A stretch of DNA of 64,000 nucleotides from Stackebrandtia albiflava (GTDB lineage Bacteria > Actinomycetota > Actinomycetes > Mycobacteriales > Micromonosporaceae), in the NCBI RefSeq assembly GCF_007994225.1, contig NZ_VLLL01000005.1:252359-316358 (forward strand), in the 5' to 3' direction. Below, in pieces: positions 35,688-44,539 of this stretch (within the stretch, counting starts at the first letter, position 1; every line of letters starts with the position of its first letter). Both the position numbers and the translations under genes were made by a program. A model generated the notes under the pieces. That model searched no databases, was not told where the DNA came from, and worked only from the letters and a program-made list of their open reading frames with translations.

Positions 35688-36599
35688 GTGCCGCGGCTGA
35701 AGCTGTCCGAAGAGGTGTCCACCGCGTTGTCGACGGGCGCGCCCGTGGTGGCGTTGGAGTCGACGATCATCTCGCACGGCCTCCCCAGGCCCCGCAACCA
35801 CCGGGTGGCGGTGGAGTTCGAGTCGATCCTGCGGGAGCGCGGCGTCGTCCCGGCCACCATCGCGGTCCTCGACGGCGTGCCCCACGTGGGCCTCACCCCG
35901 GAACAACTGGCCCGGATCGCCGAGGACGAGTCGCTGCGTAAGTTCGGGTACCGCGACCTCCCGCTGGCGGTGGCGACCGGCGCCTCGGGCGCCACCACGG
36001 TCTCGGGCACCGCGCATCTGGCCGCGGCGGCGGGGATCGGGGTGTTCGCCACCGGCGGTCTGGGAGGAGTCCACCGGGGCTGGACCACCGAACAGGACGA
36101 GTCCGCCGACCTCAACCTGCTGAGCCGTACCCGGATCACCGTGGTCTGCGCCGGCGTCAAGTCCATCCTGGACGTACCCGCCACACTGCAGCGCCTGGAG
36201 ACCCTGAACGTGTCGGTGGCCGGTTACCGCACCGACGAGTTCCCCGGCTTCTACCTCACCGGCTCCGGCCAACCGGTCGACTGGCGGCTCGACGACCCGG
36301 AGCGGGTCGCGGCGGTCATGCGCGCCCAGCGGGACACCGACGGCCCGGAGACCGCCCTCATCGTCGCCAACCCGGTGGACGCCGCGGCGCAGCTCGACCC
36401 CGCCCTGCACGACCGGGTGCTGGCCGACGGTCTCGCCGCCGCCGAGTCGGCCGGAATCGTCGGCCAGGCCGTGACGCCGTTCCTGCTGGGCTACCTCGTC
36501 GAGCACACCGACGGCGCCTCGCTGGAGGCCAACCTCGCGGCGGTACGCGGCAACGTCGCACTGGCCGCCGGAATCGCGACCGCGTTCGCGGCGGCCTGA
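35688..36599 (+). CDS. psuG: Pseudouridine-5'-phosphate glycosidase
   Basis: A 303-residue PsuG/IndA-family protein. VALESTIISHGLPRP, TIAVLDGVPHVGL, FATGGLGGVHRG and CAGVKSILDVPATL are strong signatures, including the catalytic Lys and Mn-binding region. It cleaves the C-C glycosidic bond of pseudouridine 5'-phosphate to uracil and ribose 5-phosphate. The GTG start has GAGGGAG upstream; the frame is open further 5' but without conservation. The kinase for the preceding step starts 1 bp after the stop, so the two form a pseudouridine-salvage operon. Confidence 0.94.
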   Translation: MPRLKLSEEVSTALSTGAPVVALESTIISHGLPRPRNHRVAVEFESILRERGVVPATIAVLDGVPHVGLTPEQLARIAEDESLRKFGYRDLPLAVATGASGATTVSGTAHLAAAAGIGVFATGGLGGVHRGWTTEQDESADLNLLSRTRITVVCAGVKSILDVPATLQRLETLNVSVAGYRTDEFPGFYLTGSGQPVDWRLDDPERVAAVMRAQRDTDGPETALIVANPVDAAAQLDPALHDRVLADGLAAAESAGIVGQAVTPFLLGYLVEHTDGASLEANLAAVRGNVALAAGIATAFAAA

Positions 36600-36600
36600 C

Positions 36601-37482
36601 GTGCTGCTGGTCGTCGGGGACGTCGTCACCGACATCGTCGCGGTACCCGACACGCCCCTGGCCGCCGCCACCGACACGGCCGCCCGCATCCGCCGCACCC
36701 CCGGTGGTTCCGGCGCCAACACCGCCGCGTGGGCGGGACACCGGGGCGCGGCCGTGACCCTCCTCGGGCGGTGTGGTGACGAGGACGCGCCCTGGCACAC
36801 CGAACTGCTCACCCGCCACGGTGTCCGCCCGGTGCTGCGGACGGATCCCGTGTTGCCCACCGCGACCGTCATCGCCGTCATCTCGCCGGACGGCGAACGC
36901 GCGATGATCACCGATCGCGGTGCGGGCGCCGCCCTGGGACTGGCGGACTGGTCCGACGACCTTCTGACGGGCGTCCGGCGCGTCCACCTCTCCGGCTACC
37001 TGTTGTTCGCCGGTCCCGGCCGGGAACTGGCCGGGCACGTCATCGCGTCGGCCCGTTCCCGGAACGTACCGGTCAGCCTGGATCCCGCCAGCACCGGATT
37101 CATCGAGGCGTTCGGCACCGACCGGTTCCTGGCCGAGACCGCCGGCGTGGACCTGCTCATGCCCAACGCCGACGAGGCGCGGTTGCTGTCCGGGGAGTCC
37201 GACGCCGAGAAGGCCGCCATCGCGCTGTCCGCCCGGTACCGGCAGGTCGCCGTCACCCTGGGCAGGGCCGGTGCGGTCCTGGCCGAGGCCGGCCGGGTGG
37301 TCGCCCGGCAGGACGCCACGACGGTGACGGTCACCGACTCGGTCGGCGCCGGAGACGCGTTCGCGGGCGGTTACCTCGCCGCACTCGCCGCCGGAGCCGC
37401 GCCCGGTGAGGCGATGGCCGCGGGCTGTGAGGCGGCGGCCTCGGCGGTGACCCTGGTCGGCGGCCGGCCGCCCGCTCCCTGA
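36601..37482 (+). CDS. psuK: PfkB-family carbohydrate kinase, probable pseudouridine kinase
   Basis: A 293-residue ribokinase-fold enzyme with the N-terminal GGSGANTAAWAG motif and the C-terminal signature SVGAGDAFAGGYLAAL containing the catalytic Asp. PfkB kinases phosphorylate sugars or nucleosides; the immediately adjacent psuG makes pseudouridine the likely substrate (product pseudouridine 5'-phosphate). GTG start 1 bp after the psuG stop. Confidence 0.88.
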   Translation: MLLVVGDVVTDIVAVPDTPLAAATDTAARIRRTPGGSGANTAAWAGHRGAAVTLLGRCGDEDAPWHTELLTRHGVRPVLRTDPVLPTATVIAVISPDGERAMITDRGAGAALGLADWSDDLLTGVRRVHLSGYLLFAGPGRELAGHVIASARSRNVPVSLDPASTGFIEAFGTDRFLAETAGVDLLMPNADEARLLSGESDAEKAAIALSARYRQVAVTLGRAGAVLAEAGRVVARQDATTVTVTDSVGAGDAFAGGYLAALAAGAAPGEAMAAGCEAAASAVTLVGGRPPAP

Positions 37483-37616
37483 TCGTTCCCGGCCCCGTGC
37501 CGGCGTCGCCGGCACCGGTTCCCGAGGCGCACCGGGGGTTCCCCGGGAGTGGTCACCCGTCCGGCGGCGGCGGGCGGCATCATGGAGGCGACCCCCGCCC
37601 CACAAGGAGCCCTCCG

Positions 37617-37823
37617 TTGAACGCGTTCTACGCCGTCGTCGGAATGGGAATGATGGTCGCGGCGATCTTCTGGATCGCCTCTCCGCGTTCCCGCGCCCGG
37701 ATCAGACGGCTCGCACTGATCGCCGGCCTCATCGCGTTGGCGTTGGCCATCGCGTACAACTACTCGCAACGGGACGAGGCCGGAGCGGCCTCGTACGGCT
37801 GGTCAGATCCATGGGCCGGGTAG
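37617..37823 (+). CDS. Small two-helix membrane protein
   Basis: A 68-residue protein read from a TTG codon with an AAGGAG site 11 bp upstream. Two hydrophobic segments (YAVVGMGMMVAAIFWIA and LALIAGLIALALAIAYN) are separated by a basic loop SPRSRARIRR. No family recognised. It overlaps the 3' end of the convergent gene by 21 bp. Confidence 0.6.
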   Translation: MNAFYAVVGMGMMVAAIFWIASPRSRARIRRLALIAGLIALALAIAYNYSQRDEAGAASYGWSDPWAG

Positions 37824-38810
37824 CGGTTCCCCGGCGTACTCGCGGTACCACAGTCCCTTGTAGCTGCGCCACGGTTCGGGCACCAGGGACGTCGGCGCGA
37901 AGATCCGTTCCAGCATGGTGCGGGCCTGCAGGAAGAAGTCCAAGCGGTCGGCCGGTTCGGCGATGTGCTCGGCGGGGCCGCCGGGCACCGACTGCAGGAT
38001 GTTCAGCGACGGCCACACGGTCGTGTACTGCGCCAACGGAAGCAGCCTGTCCCGCATCACGTCGAGTGGTTCGTGGCCGACCGTGTAGGTGAACGAGGTG
38101 TTGTGGCCCCGGCCCCGCGCGGCGGCCAGCACCGTCTCGGCGGGCTCGGAGCGGTCGGCGTCGAGGAAGAGCGTGAACGGCGCGACCGTCTCGGCGAGCC
38201 GGGTCATGGCGTCCTCGGTGCACACCACCGACGACAGCAGGCCGATCCGGGCCGACATGTCGAGGCCGGACATGGCGGTGCGGAGCGCGGCCAGGTCGGC
38301 CAGGGCGGCGGCCTCGTCCCGGTAGGCCGAGGAGGTCACCGTCACCTCGTCCAGGTCGGCGAGCGTCGAACCGGGGGGCAGTGAGATCGCGAGATCGGCG
38401 AGCACCCGGGAGTAGGCCGCCTCGCTGGCCTGTGGATCCCCTTCGGCGTCACCGAACGGGTGGATCGTGGCGGCTCGACCGCCCGCGCGCAGGTAGCCGC
38501 TGACGGCGGTGTCGCCACGCAGGTCCGTCACCTCCGCGACCGGTGTCCCGTCGACGCGCAGTTCACCCTCGGACACCGTGAACGGCGAGGACGCCACACC
38601 CGTGGGCAGGACCAGTTGGTAGACCTCGTCCTCGGGCGGGCGCACCCGCATGCGCACCTTCGCTCCGGTGTCGCCGTGACCGTGCAGCCCGTGGATGTTC
38701 AGGGCGATCAACAGGGTCTCGCCCCAACCGACCTGGTGCCGGTGCGCGAGGTGCCGCCACTGGTGCACGGTCTCCGACGTCGTCGATGACGGCCCATCGG
38801 TGGGATTCAC
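37803..38810 (-). CDS. Conserved-looking protein of unknown function
   Basis: A 335-residue protein I do not recognise. The GTG at 38810 has a strong GGAGGAGG upstream. The central part alternates hydrophobic strands and charged helices (TLADLDEVTVTSS, ARIGLLSSVVCTEDAMTRLAE, APFTLFLDADRSEPAETVL, HNTSFTYTVGHEPLDVM), which looks like a TIM-barrel-type alpha/beta layout. The C-terminus contains an aromatic-rich stretch PEPWRSYKGLWYREYAG. There is no signal peptide, membrane segment or cysteine cluster. No context hint. Confidence 0.72.
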   Translation of the reverse strand: MNPTDGPSSTTSETVHQWRHLAHRHQVGWGETLLIALNIHGLHGHGDTGAKVRMRVRPPEDEVYQLVLPTGVASSPFTVSEGELRVDGTPVAEVTDLRGDTAVSGYLRAGGRAATIHPFGDAEGDPQASEAAYSRVLADLAISLPPGSTLADLDEVTVTSSAYRDEAAALADLAALRTAMSGLDMSARIGLLSSVVCTEDAMTRLAETVAPFTLFLDADRSEPAETVLAAARGRGHNTSFTYTVGHEPLDVMRDRLLPLAQYTTVWPSLNILQSVPGGPAEHIAEPADRLDFFLQARTMLERIFAPTSLVPEPWRSYKGLWYREYAGEPLPGPWI

Positions 38811-39123
38811 CGCTTTCGCCTCCTCCGTAGAACCTGCTGATTGTGCAATGCGCCCGCACGCCGCCGGGCGGCGCGGTACCCGTGGCGTCCGGTGCGCCAC
38901 AGCGCCAGGGTACTTCGCCCCGGTGACGCCGCCGTCGCCCTGTCGAGCCTCGATTCCGGACGGTGGCGACGACGGCACCTTCCGTCATTTCCGTCCGACC
39001 CCTATGGGGCCGTCTTCGATCCCGCTGTCCTGCCGCGAGTCGCCCGGAACACCGCTCGCCACGCACCGGGATCGAGGGCGGCCATTAAGCTGATCGTTCA
39101 CGCCGGTGGGGGAAGGGAGACAC
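38811..39123. other. Divergent intergenic region
   Basis: About 310 bp between the divergent unknown gene and yaaA. It must hold two promoters. I see no clear -10/-35 pair, repeat or RNA. Confidence 0.5.
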
Positions 39124-39897
39124 GTGCGCATCCTGCTGCCGCCCTCGGAGGGCAAGACACCACCCGCCGCCGGGCCGCCCGTCGACCTCGCCGGGTTCGG
39201 AGTCCCGGTGCCCGGGCGGGACACCGTACTGGACGCACTGGTCTCGCTGTGTCGCGCCGAGCCCGAACGTGCCGTGTCGCTGCTCAAGCTGAGTAAGGGC
39301 CAGGCGGCGGAGGTCACCCGGGACGCCGCGCTTCCGACGGCTCCGGCGGCACCCGCCGGGCAGGTCTACTCCGGCGTGCTGTTCGACGCGTTCGGCCTGG
39401 CCGCGCTTCCGGAACCGGCGCGCACCGTCGCCGCCGAGTCGGTGTGGATCTTCTCCGGACTGTGGGGAGTGGTCCGTCCGGACGACCTGATTCCGGCCTA
39501 TCGGTGCCCCGGGACGGCCACTCTGCCGGGACTGGGCGACGAACGGCCGATGTCGGTGACGCGGTTCTGGCGGGACCGGCTCGCCGCCGTCCTCGATCCC
39601 CTGGTGGCCGACGAACTCGTCGTGGACCTGCGCTCTTACACGTATGTGGCGATGTGGCGTCCCCGGCGGGCGGTGGCGATCAGGGTGCTGCACGAACGCG
39701 AGGTGGCGGGGGAGCGGGTCCGCACCGTCGTCAGCCACTTCAACAAGGCGACCAAGGGCCGGCTGGCGGCGCGGCTGGTCACCGAGGGCGTCGTGTGCCG
39801 GGACGTCGCCGAGTTGACGGTCGCCTTGAAGGACCTCGGATACCGCGTGGAGCGCCACCCCTCCGGCGCCCTCGACATCATCGTCGAAGAACTGTGA
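39124..39897 (+). CDS. yaaA: YaaA-family peroxide-stress protein
   Basis: A 257-residue YaaA (DUF328) protein: LLPPSEGKTPP at the N-terminus, QVYSGVLFDAFGL, and VSHFNKATKGRLAARLV near the C-terminus are the family hallmarks. Escherichia coli YaaA limits iron-driven oxidative damage and binds DNA with a helix-hairpin-helix-like region. GTG 39124 was preferred to an upstream GTG because the conserved N-terminus starts there. Short gap to the MerR gene. Confidence 0.92.
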   Translation: MRILLPPSEGKTPPAAGPPVDLAGFGVPVPGRDTVLDALVSLCRAEPERAVSLLKLSKGQAAEVTRDAALPTAPAAPAGQVYSGVLFDAFGLAALPEPARTVAAESVWIFSGLWGVVRPDDLIPAYRCPGTATLPGLGDERPMSVTRFWRDRLAAVLDPLVADELVVDLRSYTYVAMWRPRRAVAIRVLHEREVAGERVRTVVSHFNKATKGRLAARLVTEGVVCRDVAELTVALKDLGYRVERHPSGALDIIVEEL

Positions 39898-39917
39898 TGG
39901 GCGTCACGCGAAAGCCG

Positions 39918-39947
39918 CTGGACTCTCCAGCGACTGGAAGGTCGAGG
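39918..39947 (+). promoter_or_regulatory. MerR-type operator/promoter of the downstream regulator
   Basis: CTGGAC (39918-39923) can act as -35; the adjoining sequence CTCCAGCGACTGGAAG holds the inverted arms CCAG-CGA-CTGG in the position where MerR regulators bind. It ends about 10 bp upstream of the GTG start of the MerR gene. Autoregulation is likely. Confidence 0.5.
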
Positions 39948-39955
39948 CTTCATCC

Positions 39956-40864
39956 GTGAACGACCGAAACGACCTGTACACGATCGGGGAACTGGCACGC
40001 CGGACCGGACTGAGCGTCCGGAACATCCGGTTCTGGTCCGACTCGGGCATAGTCCCGCCCACCGACCGCACCGCCACGGGCTACCGGCTCTACGACGCCG
40101 AGGCCGTGGCGCGGTTGGACCTGGTGCGGACACTGCGTGAGCTCGGGATGGACCTGGCCACCGTCCACTCGGTACTCGAACGCCAGACCACCGTCGCCGA
40201 TGTGGCGGCGGCGCACGTGCGGGCCCTGGACGCCGAGATCCGGACGCTACGGGTGCGCCGGGCGGTACTGGCGTCGGTCGCTCATCGAGGAAGCACCACC
40301 GAGGAGATGAGACTGATGCACAAACTCGCGAAACTGTCGGCGGCGGAACGACAGCGGATGATCGACGAATTCGTCACCAAGGTCTTCGAGGGCACCGACC
40401 CCGAAGCCCCCGGAGCCGGGATCGCCCAGGCGATGCGACAGATGCCGTCGGAACTGCCCGACGACCCCAGCCCCGAACAGGTCGACGCCTGGGTCGAACT
40501 GGCCGAACTGGTCGGGGATCCGGACTTCCAGGCGAGCTGCCGCGCAATGGCGGTCGCCGGCTCCGAGAACCCCGAGCCGCCGCAGGACGTCGACCACGCC
40601 CGGCTCATGGAACTGGTGACACCCGACGTGGTCGAGAACGTCGCGCCCGGCTCCGACGCCGCGCGCCGGATCGTCGACGAGTTGGACACCACCGGGCTCG
40701 ACGCGCAGCGGCGGCGGGAACTGGCCGACCGGCTCGCGACCTTCACCGACCGCCGTGTCGAACGCTACTGGCAGTTGCTCGCGGTGCTCAACGGCTGGCC
40801 GCAACGCGAGAACAGCAGCGTCGCGCCGTTCGAGTGGTTCATCGCCGCGTTGCGCGCGTACTGA
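39956..40864 (+). CDS. MerR-family transcriptional regulator
   Basis: A 302-residue regulator. Residues 8-75 are a classic MerR winged helix: YTIGELARRTGLSVRNIRFW followed by SDSGIVPPTDRTATGYRLYD. A dimerisation coiled coil follows (ALDAEIRTLRVRRAVLASV). The C-terminal about 170 residues are helical and long for the family, presumably an effector-binding domain of unknown ligand. GTG start at 39956. Target probably its own promoter; no divergent partner. Confidence 0.92.
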   Translation: MNDRNDLYTIGELARRTGLSVRNIRFWSDSGIVPPTDRTATGYRLYDAEAVARLDLVRTLRELGMDLATVHSVLERQTTVADVAAAHVRALDAEIRTLRVRRAVLASVAHRGSTTEEMRLMHKLAKLSAAERQRMIDEFVTKVFEGTDPEAPGAGIAQAMRQMPSELPDDPSPEQVDAWVELAELVGDPDFQASCRAMAVAGSENPEPPQDVDHARLMELVTPDVVENVAPGSDAARRIVDELDTTGLDAQRRRELADRLATFTDRRVERYWQLLAVLNGWPQRENSSVAPFEWFIAALRAY

Positions 40865-40867
40865 TGC

Positions 40868-40897
40868 GGCACCGGCCGCCGTGAGGCGGCCGGTGCC
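40868..40897. terminator. Bidirectional terminator hairpin
   Basis: A 13-bp perfect stem (40868-40880 with 40885-40897) and GTGA tetraloop between the convergent stops at 40864 and 40908. Confidence 0.8.
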
Positions 40898-40907
40898 CGG
40901 CCGGGCG

Positions 40908-42383
40908 TCAACGTCCGGCGCGTTTGGCGCCCGCCTTGACTCCGGCGGCCCCGGCGATCGCCAGGATCACCACGCCCACCGCGACCCAGCGGCGACGCGG
41001 TGTCGGATCCGACTCGGTCTCGGCGTGCGCCACCGGTTCGGGGCTTCCGGGCATCGGTGCCGGTGGCGGCGGGTCCTCCGTGGAGGGTGACGGATCGTCA
41101 CTGCGGTCCGGCGACGGACTGGGATCGGGCGGAGTCGTCCGCGGCGACGGCGGCGGTGTCGCCACGGGTGCCGCCGCCGGAGACGTCGACTCGCTCGGGG
41201 AAGGCGCGGGATCCGACGGCGGCGGGCTCGGTGGTGCCGACGGTGATTCGCTGGGCGGCGGAGTCGGTGTCGGCGGCGGGGGAGTCGGTGAGGCCGACAC
41301 CGGTGGTTCCGATGGCGAGGGAGGCGGACTGTGACTCGGGTCGGGCGACGGGCTGTGGCTGGGACCGGGTGTCGGGCTCGACGGTCCGGCGCTGGGCGAC
41401 GGTGACGCACTCGGTGACGGCGACGGCGTCTCGGAGGGGGAGACGGACGGAGACGGTGACGCCGACGGTGAGACCGACGGCGACGCGGAGGGTGAACTCG
41501 GCCCGGGGCTCGGCGAGGGTGATGGTGAAGGCGGTGGCGCCGGGCAGGCGGCCGCGTCGGCGGAGGTGACGGCGTCCCAGTCCCCGTACTCGACCGCCCG
41601 CGGAGCCGGGTCGTCGATGCCCATGCGGTAGACGCGGGCCCGGCCGTCGACTCCGTTGAGCACGGCGTGCAGTTCCCGGTCGCCGGTGAGGAAGACGGCC
41701 CCCGCGAGTGAGCGGCGCGGCAGTCCGGTGATCACGCGCCGGGTCACCTGACCGGTGCCGGGATCGAGTCTCACCAGCGAATGCGTACGAGTGTCCACAC
41801 CGTACAGGTAACGGCCGTCCGAGTCGACGTCGCCGAGGTTGAGGGCGTCGGCGGGTTCGGCGAGCCACCGGCGTTCCACGATCCGGCCCGGTTCCGCGTC
41901 GATGTCCACGCCGACGATCTCGAAGTGCGTCAACACCGTCAACAGGCCATTGTGGACGGTGCCGGCGAAGGCCCCGGCGAGGCCCGGCATCGGCCGCTTC
42001 ACCCCGTGCAGCGCACCGAGGTCGGTGTAACGACCGTCGGGGGTGATCGAGGCGAGCCGGGGGAAACCCGGACCGGGCCGGTCGTCCTCCGGTCTCGCCA
42101 GCCCGTACAGCAGTCCGCGATCGGTGTCGTACCCCACGGCGTTGACGCGGGCGGGGAGGTCCGCCACGTCGGTCAGCTCGCCGGATCCGGTGTCTATCAC
42201 CGACATGCGGTGACCGTCGGAGTCGGAGGGCCGCCAGGTCAGGAACGCCCCGTCGCGGCACACCGCCGGCTCCGCGACGGCCGAACCGGCGACCACCACG
42301 GCCGTCGCGACGACCCCCACCGCCAGTGCGACACCGCAACTCGCCCGAAAGCCGATAAACCGCCTGAAAGCCATAATGCCCAT
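40908..42383 (-). CDS. Secreted beta-propeller-like protein with long Pro/Ser stalk and C-terminal anchor
   Basis: A 491-residue surface protein. Residues 1-38 are a signal peptide (GVALAVGVVATAVVVAGSAVA). Residues about 40-280 form a propeller-like domain with repeated strand motifs (RVNAVGYDTDRGLLYGLAR, DVDSDGRYLYGVDTRTHSLVRLDP), as in DUF6923-type proteins. Residues about 283-455 are an almost pure Pro/Ser stalk (PSPSPSPSPG, SVSPSASPSPS), and a final hydrophobic helix (WVAVGVVILAIAGAAGV) plus basic tail anchor it. The stalk may be glycosylated. Function unknown; the layout suggests a wall-spanning domain display. Confidence 0.85.
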   Translation of the reverse strand: MGIMAFRRFIGFRASCGVALAVGVVATAVVVAGSAVAEPAVCRDGAFLTWRPSDSDGHRMSVIDTGSGELTDVADLPARVNAVGYDTDRGLLYGLARPEDDRPGPGFPRLASITPDGRYTDLGALHGVKRPMPGLAGAFAGTVHNGLLTVLTHFEIVGVDIDAEPGRIVERRWLAEPADALNLGDVDSDGRYLYGVDTRTHSLVRLDPGTGQVTRRVITGLPRRSLAGAVFLTGDRELHAVLNGVDGRARVYRMGIDDPAPRAVEYGDWDAVTSADAAACPAPPPSPSPSPSPGPSSPSASPSVSPSASPSPSVSPSETPSPSPSASPSPSAGPSSPTPGPSHSPSPDPSHSPPPSPSEPPVSASPTPPPPTPTPPPSESPSAPPSPPPSDPAPSPSESTSPAAAPVATPPPSPRTTPPDPSPSPDRSDDPSPSTEDPPPPAPMPGSPEPVAHAETESDPTPRRRWVAVGVVILAIAGAAGVKAGAKRAGR

Positions 42384-42501
42384 AAACTACTGCACGTCCG
42401 ATGGCCGTCGCGGAACGTACGCGCGGCGTCGGGCGTCCGCACACCACGGTGGTCCGCCCGGCAGGAACCCACCGTGAGCCCACACTCTCAAAAGGACCCG
42501 A

Positions 42502-43272
42502 ATGAACCCGTTGATCCTCGGGCTGTTGATCGTCGTCGTCGTCGCCGCCGTCGCCGGGGGCACCGCCGTCCTGCAACAGCGGTTCTCACCACCGCAGAAT
42601 CGCGAGGGCTACAACGAGGTCGCCGGCAGCGTCTTCGAGATCGTGAGTGTCCTGTACGCCATCGTCCTGGCGTTCGTCCTGATCGCGGTGTGGGAACAGA
42701 TGCAGGACGCGCAGGCGATGACCTACGAGGAGTCCGGCGCCCTCGTCGACGTCTACTGGGCCGCGCAGGACCTTCCCGACGAGAACCGGCAGGCCGTCGA
42801 GGCACTGTGCCTCGAGTACGCGAACTGGGTCATCGAGGAGGAGTGGCCCGCGATGGCCACGCAACGGGACACCGGCCTCGACGGTTGGGAGATGATCGAC
42901 GAGATGCGCGGCCAGTTCAACCAGGCGATCGACGTGACCGACCAGACCAGTCTCGGTCTCAGCCAGGACGCCGAGGAGACCATCGCCGTGTTGTCGCAGT
43001 CCCGCACCGACCGGCTCAACACGGCGCAGAGCGGCCTGTCCGCCGTCATGTGGCTCGTGCTGATCGCCGGAGCACTGCTGATGTTCGGCATCCTGCTGTT
43101 GTTCGGCGTGCCGGGGCGGCTGGCGCACGTCATCGTCGTGGTGATCGCGGCCGCGATGGTGGCGCTGCTGCTGTTCTCCGTCTACGAGTTGGAGTACCCG
43201 TTCGCGCGGGGCGTGGCCGTCGAGGCGGACGCCTTCCGGTTGGCGTTGGAACGGATGAGCCACGTGCGTTGA
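42502..43272 (+). CDS. DUF4239-family membrane protein
   Basis: A 256-residue protein with four hydrophobic segments: ILGLLIVVVVAAVAGG, IVSVLYAIVLAFVLIAVWEQ, VMWLVLIAGALLMFGILLLF and VIVVVIAAAMVALLLFSVY. The signature VFEIVSVLYAIVLAFVLIAVW and YEESGALVDVYWAA are typical of the DUF4239 (bestrophin-like) family. Possibly a channel; function not established. An AAAAGGA site precedes the ATG. Followed by tRNA-His. Confidence 0.87.
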   Translation: MNPLILGLLIVVVVAAVAGGTAVLQQRFSPPQNREGYNEVAGSVFEIVSVLYAIVLAFVLIAVWEQMQDAQAMTYEESGALVDVYWAAQDLPDENRQAVEALCLEYANWVIEEEWPAMATQRDTGLDGWEMIDEMRGQFNQAIDVTDQTSLGLSQDAEETIAVLSQSRTDRLNTAQSGLSAVMWLVLIAGALLMFGILLLFGVPGRLAHVIVVVIAAAMVALLLFSVYELEYPFARGVAVEADAFRLALERMSHVR

Positions 43273-43360
43273 CGTGCCGACCGCGTCCGGTAAACCCGGT
43301 TGCGGGGGTGGTCCACGGAGAGTCTATGATTGGTCGTCGCCGTCGGTGAGACGGCACGAT

Positions 43361-43437
43361 GGTGGGTGTAGCTCAGCTGGTAGAGCACCTGGTTGTGGTC
43401 CAGGATGTCGCGGGTTCGAGTCCCGTCACTCACCCCA
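43361..43437 (+). tRNA. tRNA-His (GTG anticodon)
   Basis: A full cloverleaf: acceptor GTGGGTG (43362-43368) pairs with CACTCAC (43427-43433), the anticodon loop TTGTGGT carries GTG, the T-loop is TTCGAGT, and CCA is encoded at 43435-43437. The G at 43361 is the G-1 typical of tRNA-His, opposite C73 (43434). Confidence 0.96.
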
Positions 43438-43442
43438 GCGTG

Positions 43443-43477
43443 AAGCCCCGGCCGGATGGACCATCCGGCCGGGGCTT
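43443..43477. terminator. Bidirectional terminator after tRNA-His
   Basis: A 17-bp perfect inverted repeat (43443-43459 with 43461-43477) around a single base, starting AAGCCCCGG, placed between tRNA-His and the convergent regulator gene ending at 43483. Confidence 0.85.
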
Positions 43478-43482
43478 CTTCG

Positions 43483-44127
43483 TCATCCGGGCCCGGTCTC
43501 GGCCCTGCGGTCGATGCCGAGCGTGGCGACGAGGTCTTCGTGGAGTTGGAACCAGACCCGGTGGCAGGAGTCGACGTGCGTCTTGTCGACCCAGTCGGTC
43601 TGCCCGGCTCCGGCCCTGCGCAACGCGGAGTCGAACCGGCCCGCGTATCCGTCGAACCGCGACAGCACCTCGGTGAGCCGGGCGTTCAGCGGTCGCAGCG
43701 CGGTGCCGAGCGCGGCGAGTTCCCGTAGGACGCCCGCGTCGCGGGCGGGGTCGGTGTGGTCGTTGACCGCGAGGCGGTCGTCGGCGGTCGGGGCGATCTG
43801 CCAGTCGGTGACGGCCTCGACGAGACGCGCGTTCAAGGGCAGGAAGTCGCGGTGGACGGCGGCGACGGCCCCGGCCGGGTCCGCGACGGCGCGTTCGGCG
43901 GCGAGCTGCCGTTCGTTCTCGGTCTTGCCGTCGTCGGTGAGCGACCAGCCGTCGAGGTCGGCGAACGCCACGTGCTGTACCCATCCCCGCCGTTCCGCGT
44001 CGGCGAGTGTGTGCGCCGTGTCCCGGTCGTCGGCTCCGGCGTGCCGGGCGATCGCGGGCGCGGCCGCGAAACCGAGCAGCCTGACGGCGTGCAGTATCCG
44101 CAGGTGGGGTGTCGAGTGGTGGGTCAC
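43483..44127 (-). CDS. Winged-helix-like regulator, unassigned
   Basis: A 214-residue protein. The first about 75 residues look like a winged helix: HLRILHAVRLLGFAAAPAIARH, DDRDTAHTLADAERRGWVQ and a wing in WSLTDDGKTENERQLAAE, the end of a MarR-like beta-wing. The C-terminal about 120 residues are helical, ending in LHEDLVATLGIDRR. The GTG start overlaps the stop of the upstream HTH gene, so both are made together; they stand divergent from the PEP-synthase-like gene and may control it. Confidence 0.75.
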   Translation of the reverse strand: MTHHSTPHLRILHAVRLLGFAAAPAIARHAGADDRDTAHTLADAERRGWVQHVAFADLDGWSLTDDGKTENERQLAAERAVADPAGAVAAVHRDFLPLNARLVEAVTDWQIAPTADDRLAVNDHTDPARDAGVLRELAALGTALRPLNARLTEVLSRFDGYAGRFDSALRRAGAGQTDWVDKTHVDSCHRVWFQLHEDLVATLGIDRRAETGPG

Positions 44128-44528
44128 GGCTGGGCGTTCCGTCGCGTGGTGAGCCGGGTGAAGTACTGCTGACACGCCTGCGGGGAACGGAATCCGGTGG
44201 CCTCGGCGATCTGCGCCCAGGTGAGGCCGGCGCCACGGGCCAGGAACAGTAGTCCCGCCTCGATGCCCTCGACCTCGGCGCGCGCGGCCGGCAGCAGCGC
44301 CATCGCGTCGAGCAGGTCCTCCGGTGAGAGGTCGGCCGACCGCCAGACGGCGAACCGTGTGAGGTCGACGTCGGTCGGCGGCGCCGGTGCGGGGCGCCAC
44401 GGGCGTGGTGGGAGGTCTCCCGCGCCGAGGTCCACCAGTCGTCGGCGTGCCTCGGTCTCCCGCTCCACCTGTGCGTGGGCGGCGCCGTCGGTCCTGTCGA
44501 GGTCGTACTTGCGTGTCATGTCGGCCAT
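44124..44528 (-). CDS. HTH DNA-binding protein
   Basis: A 134-residue protein. The C-terminal part contains a sigma-factor-like helix-turn-helix (GAGLTWAQIAEATGFRSPQACQQYF), a pattern common to small actinobacterial DNA-binding proteins. The N-terminus is acidic and helical (RTDGAAHAQVERETEARRRL). It overlaps its downstream partner by GTGA, and its promoter region contains two tandem 13-bp near-identical sites shared with the divergent enzyme gene. Confidence 0.75.
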   Translation of the reverse strand: MADMTRKYDLDRTDGAAHAQVERETEARRRLVDLGAGDLPPRPWRPAPAPPTDVDLTRFAVWRSADLSPEDLLDAMALLPAARAEVEGIEAGLLFLARGAGLTWAQIAEATGFRSPQACQQYFTRLTTRRNAQP

Positions 44529-44539
44529 TCTGCTAGCAT

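Noticed and set aside
40924-41334. Glycine-rich plus-strand frames over the Pro/Ser gene
   Set aside because: Antisense translation of the low-complexity stalk; shadow only.
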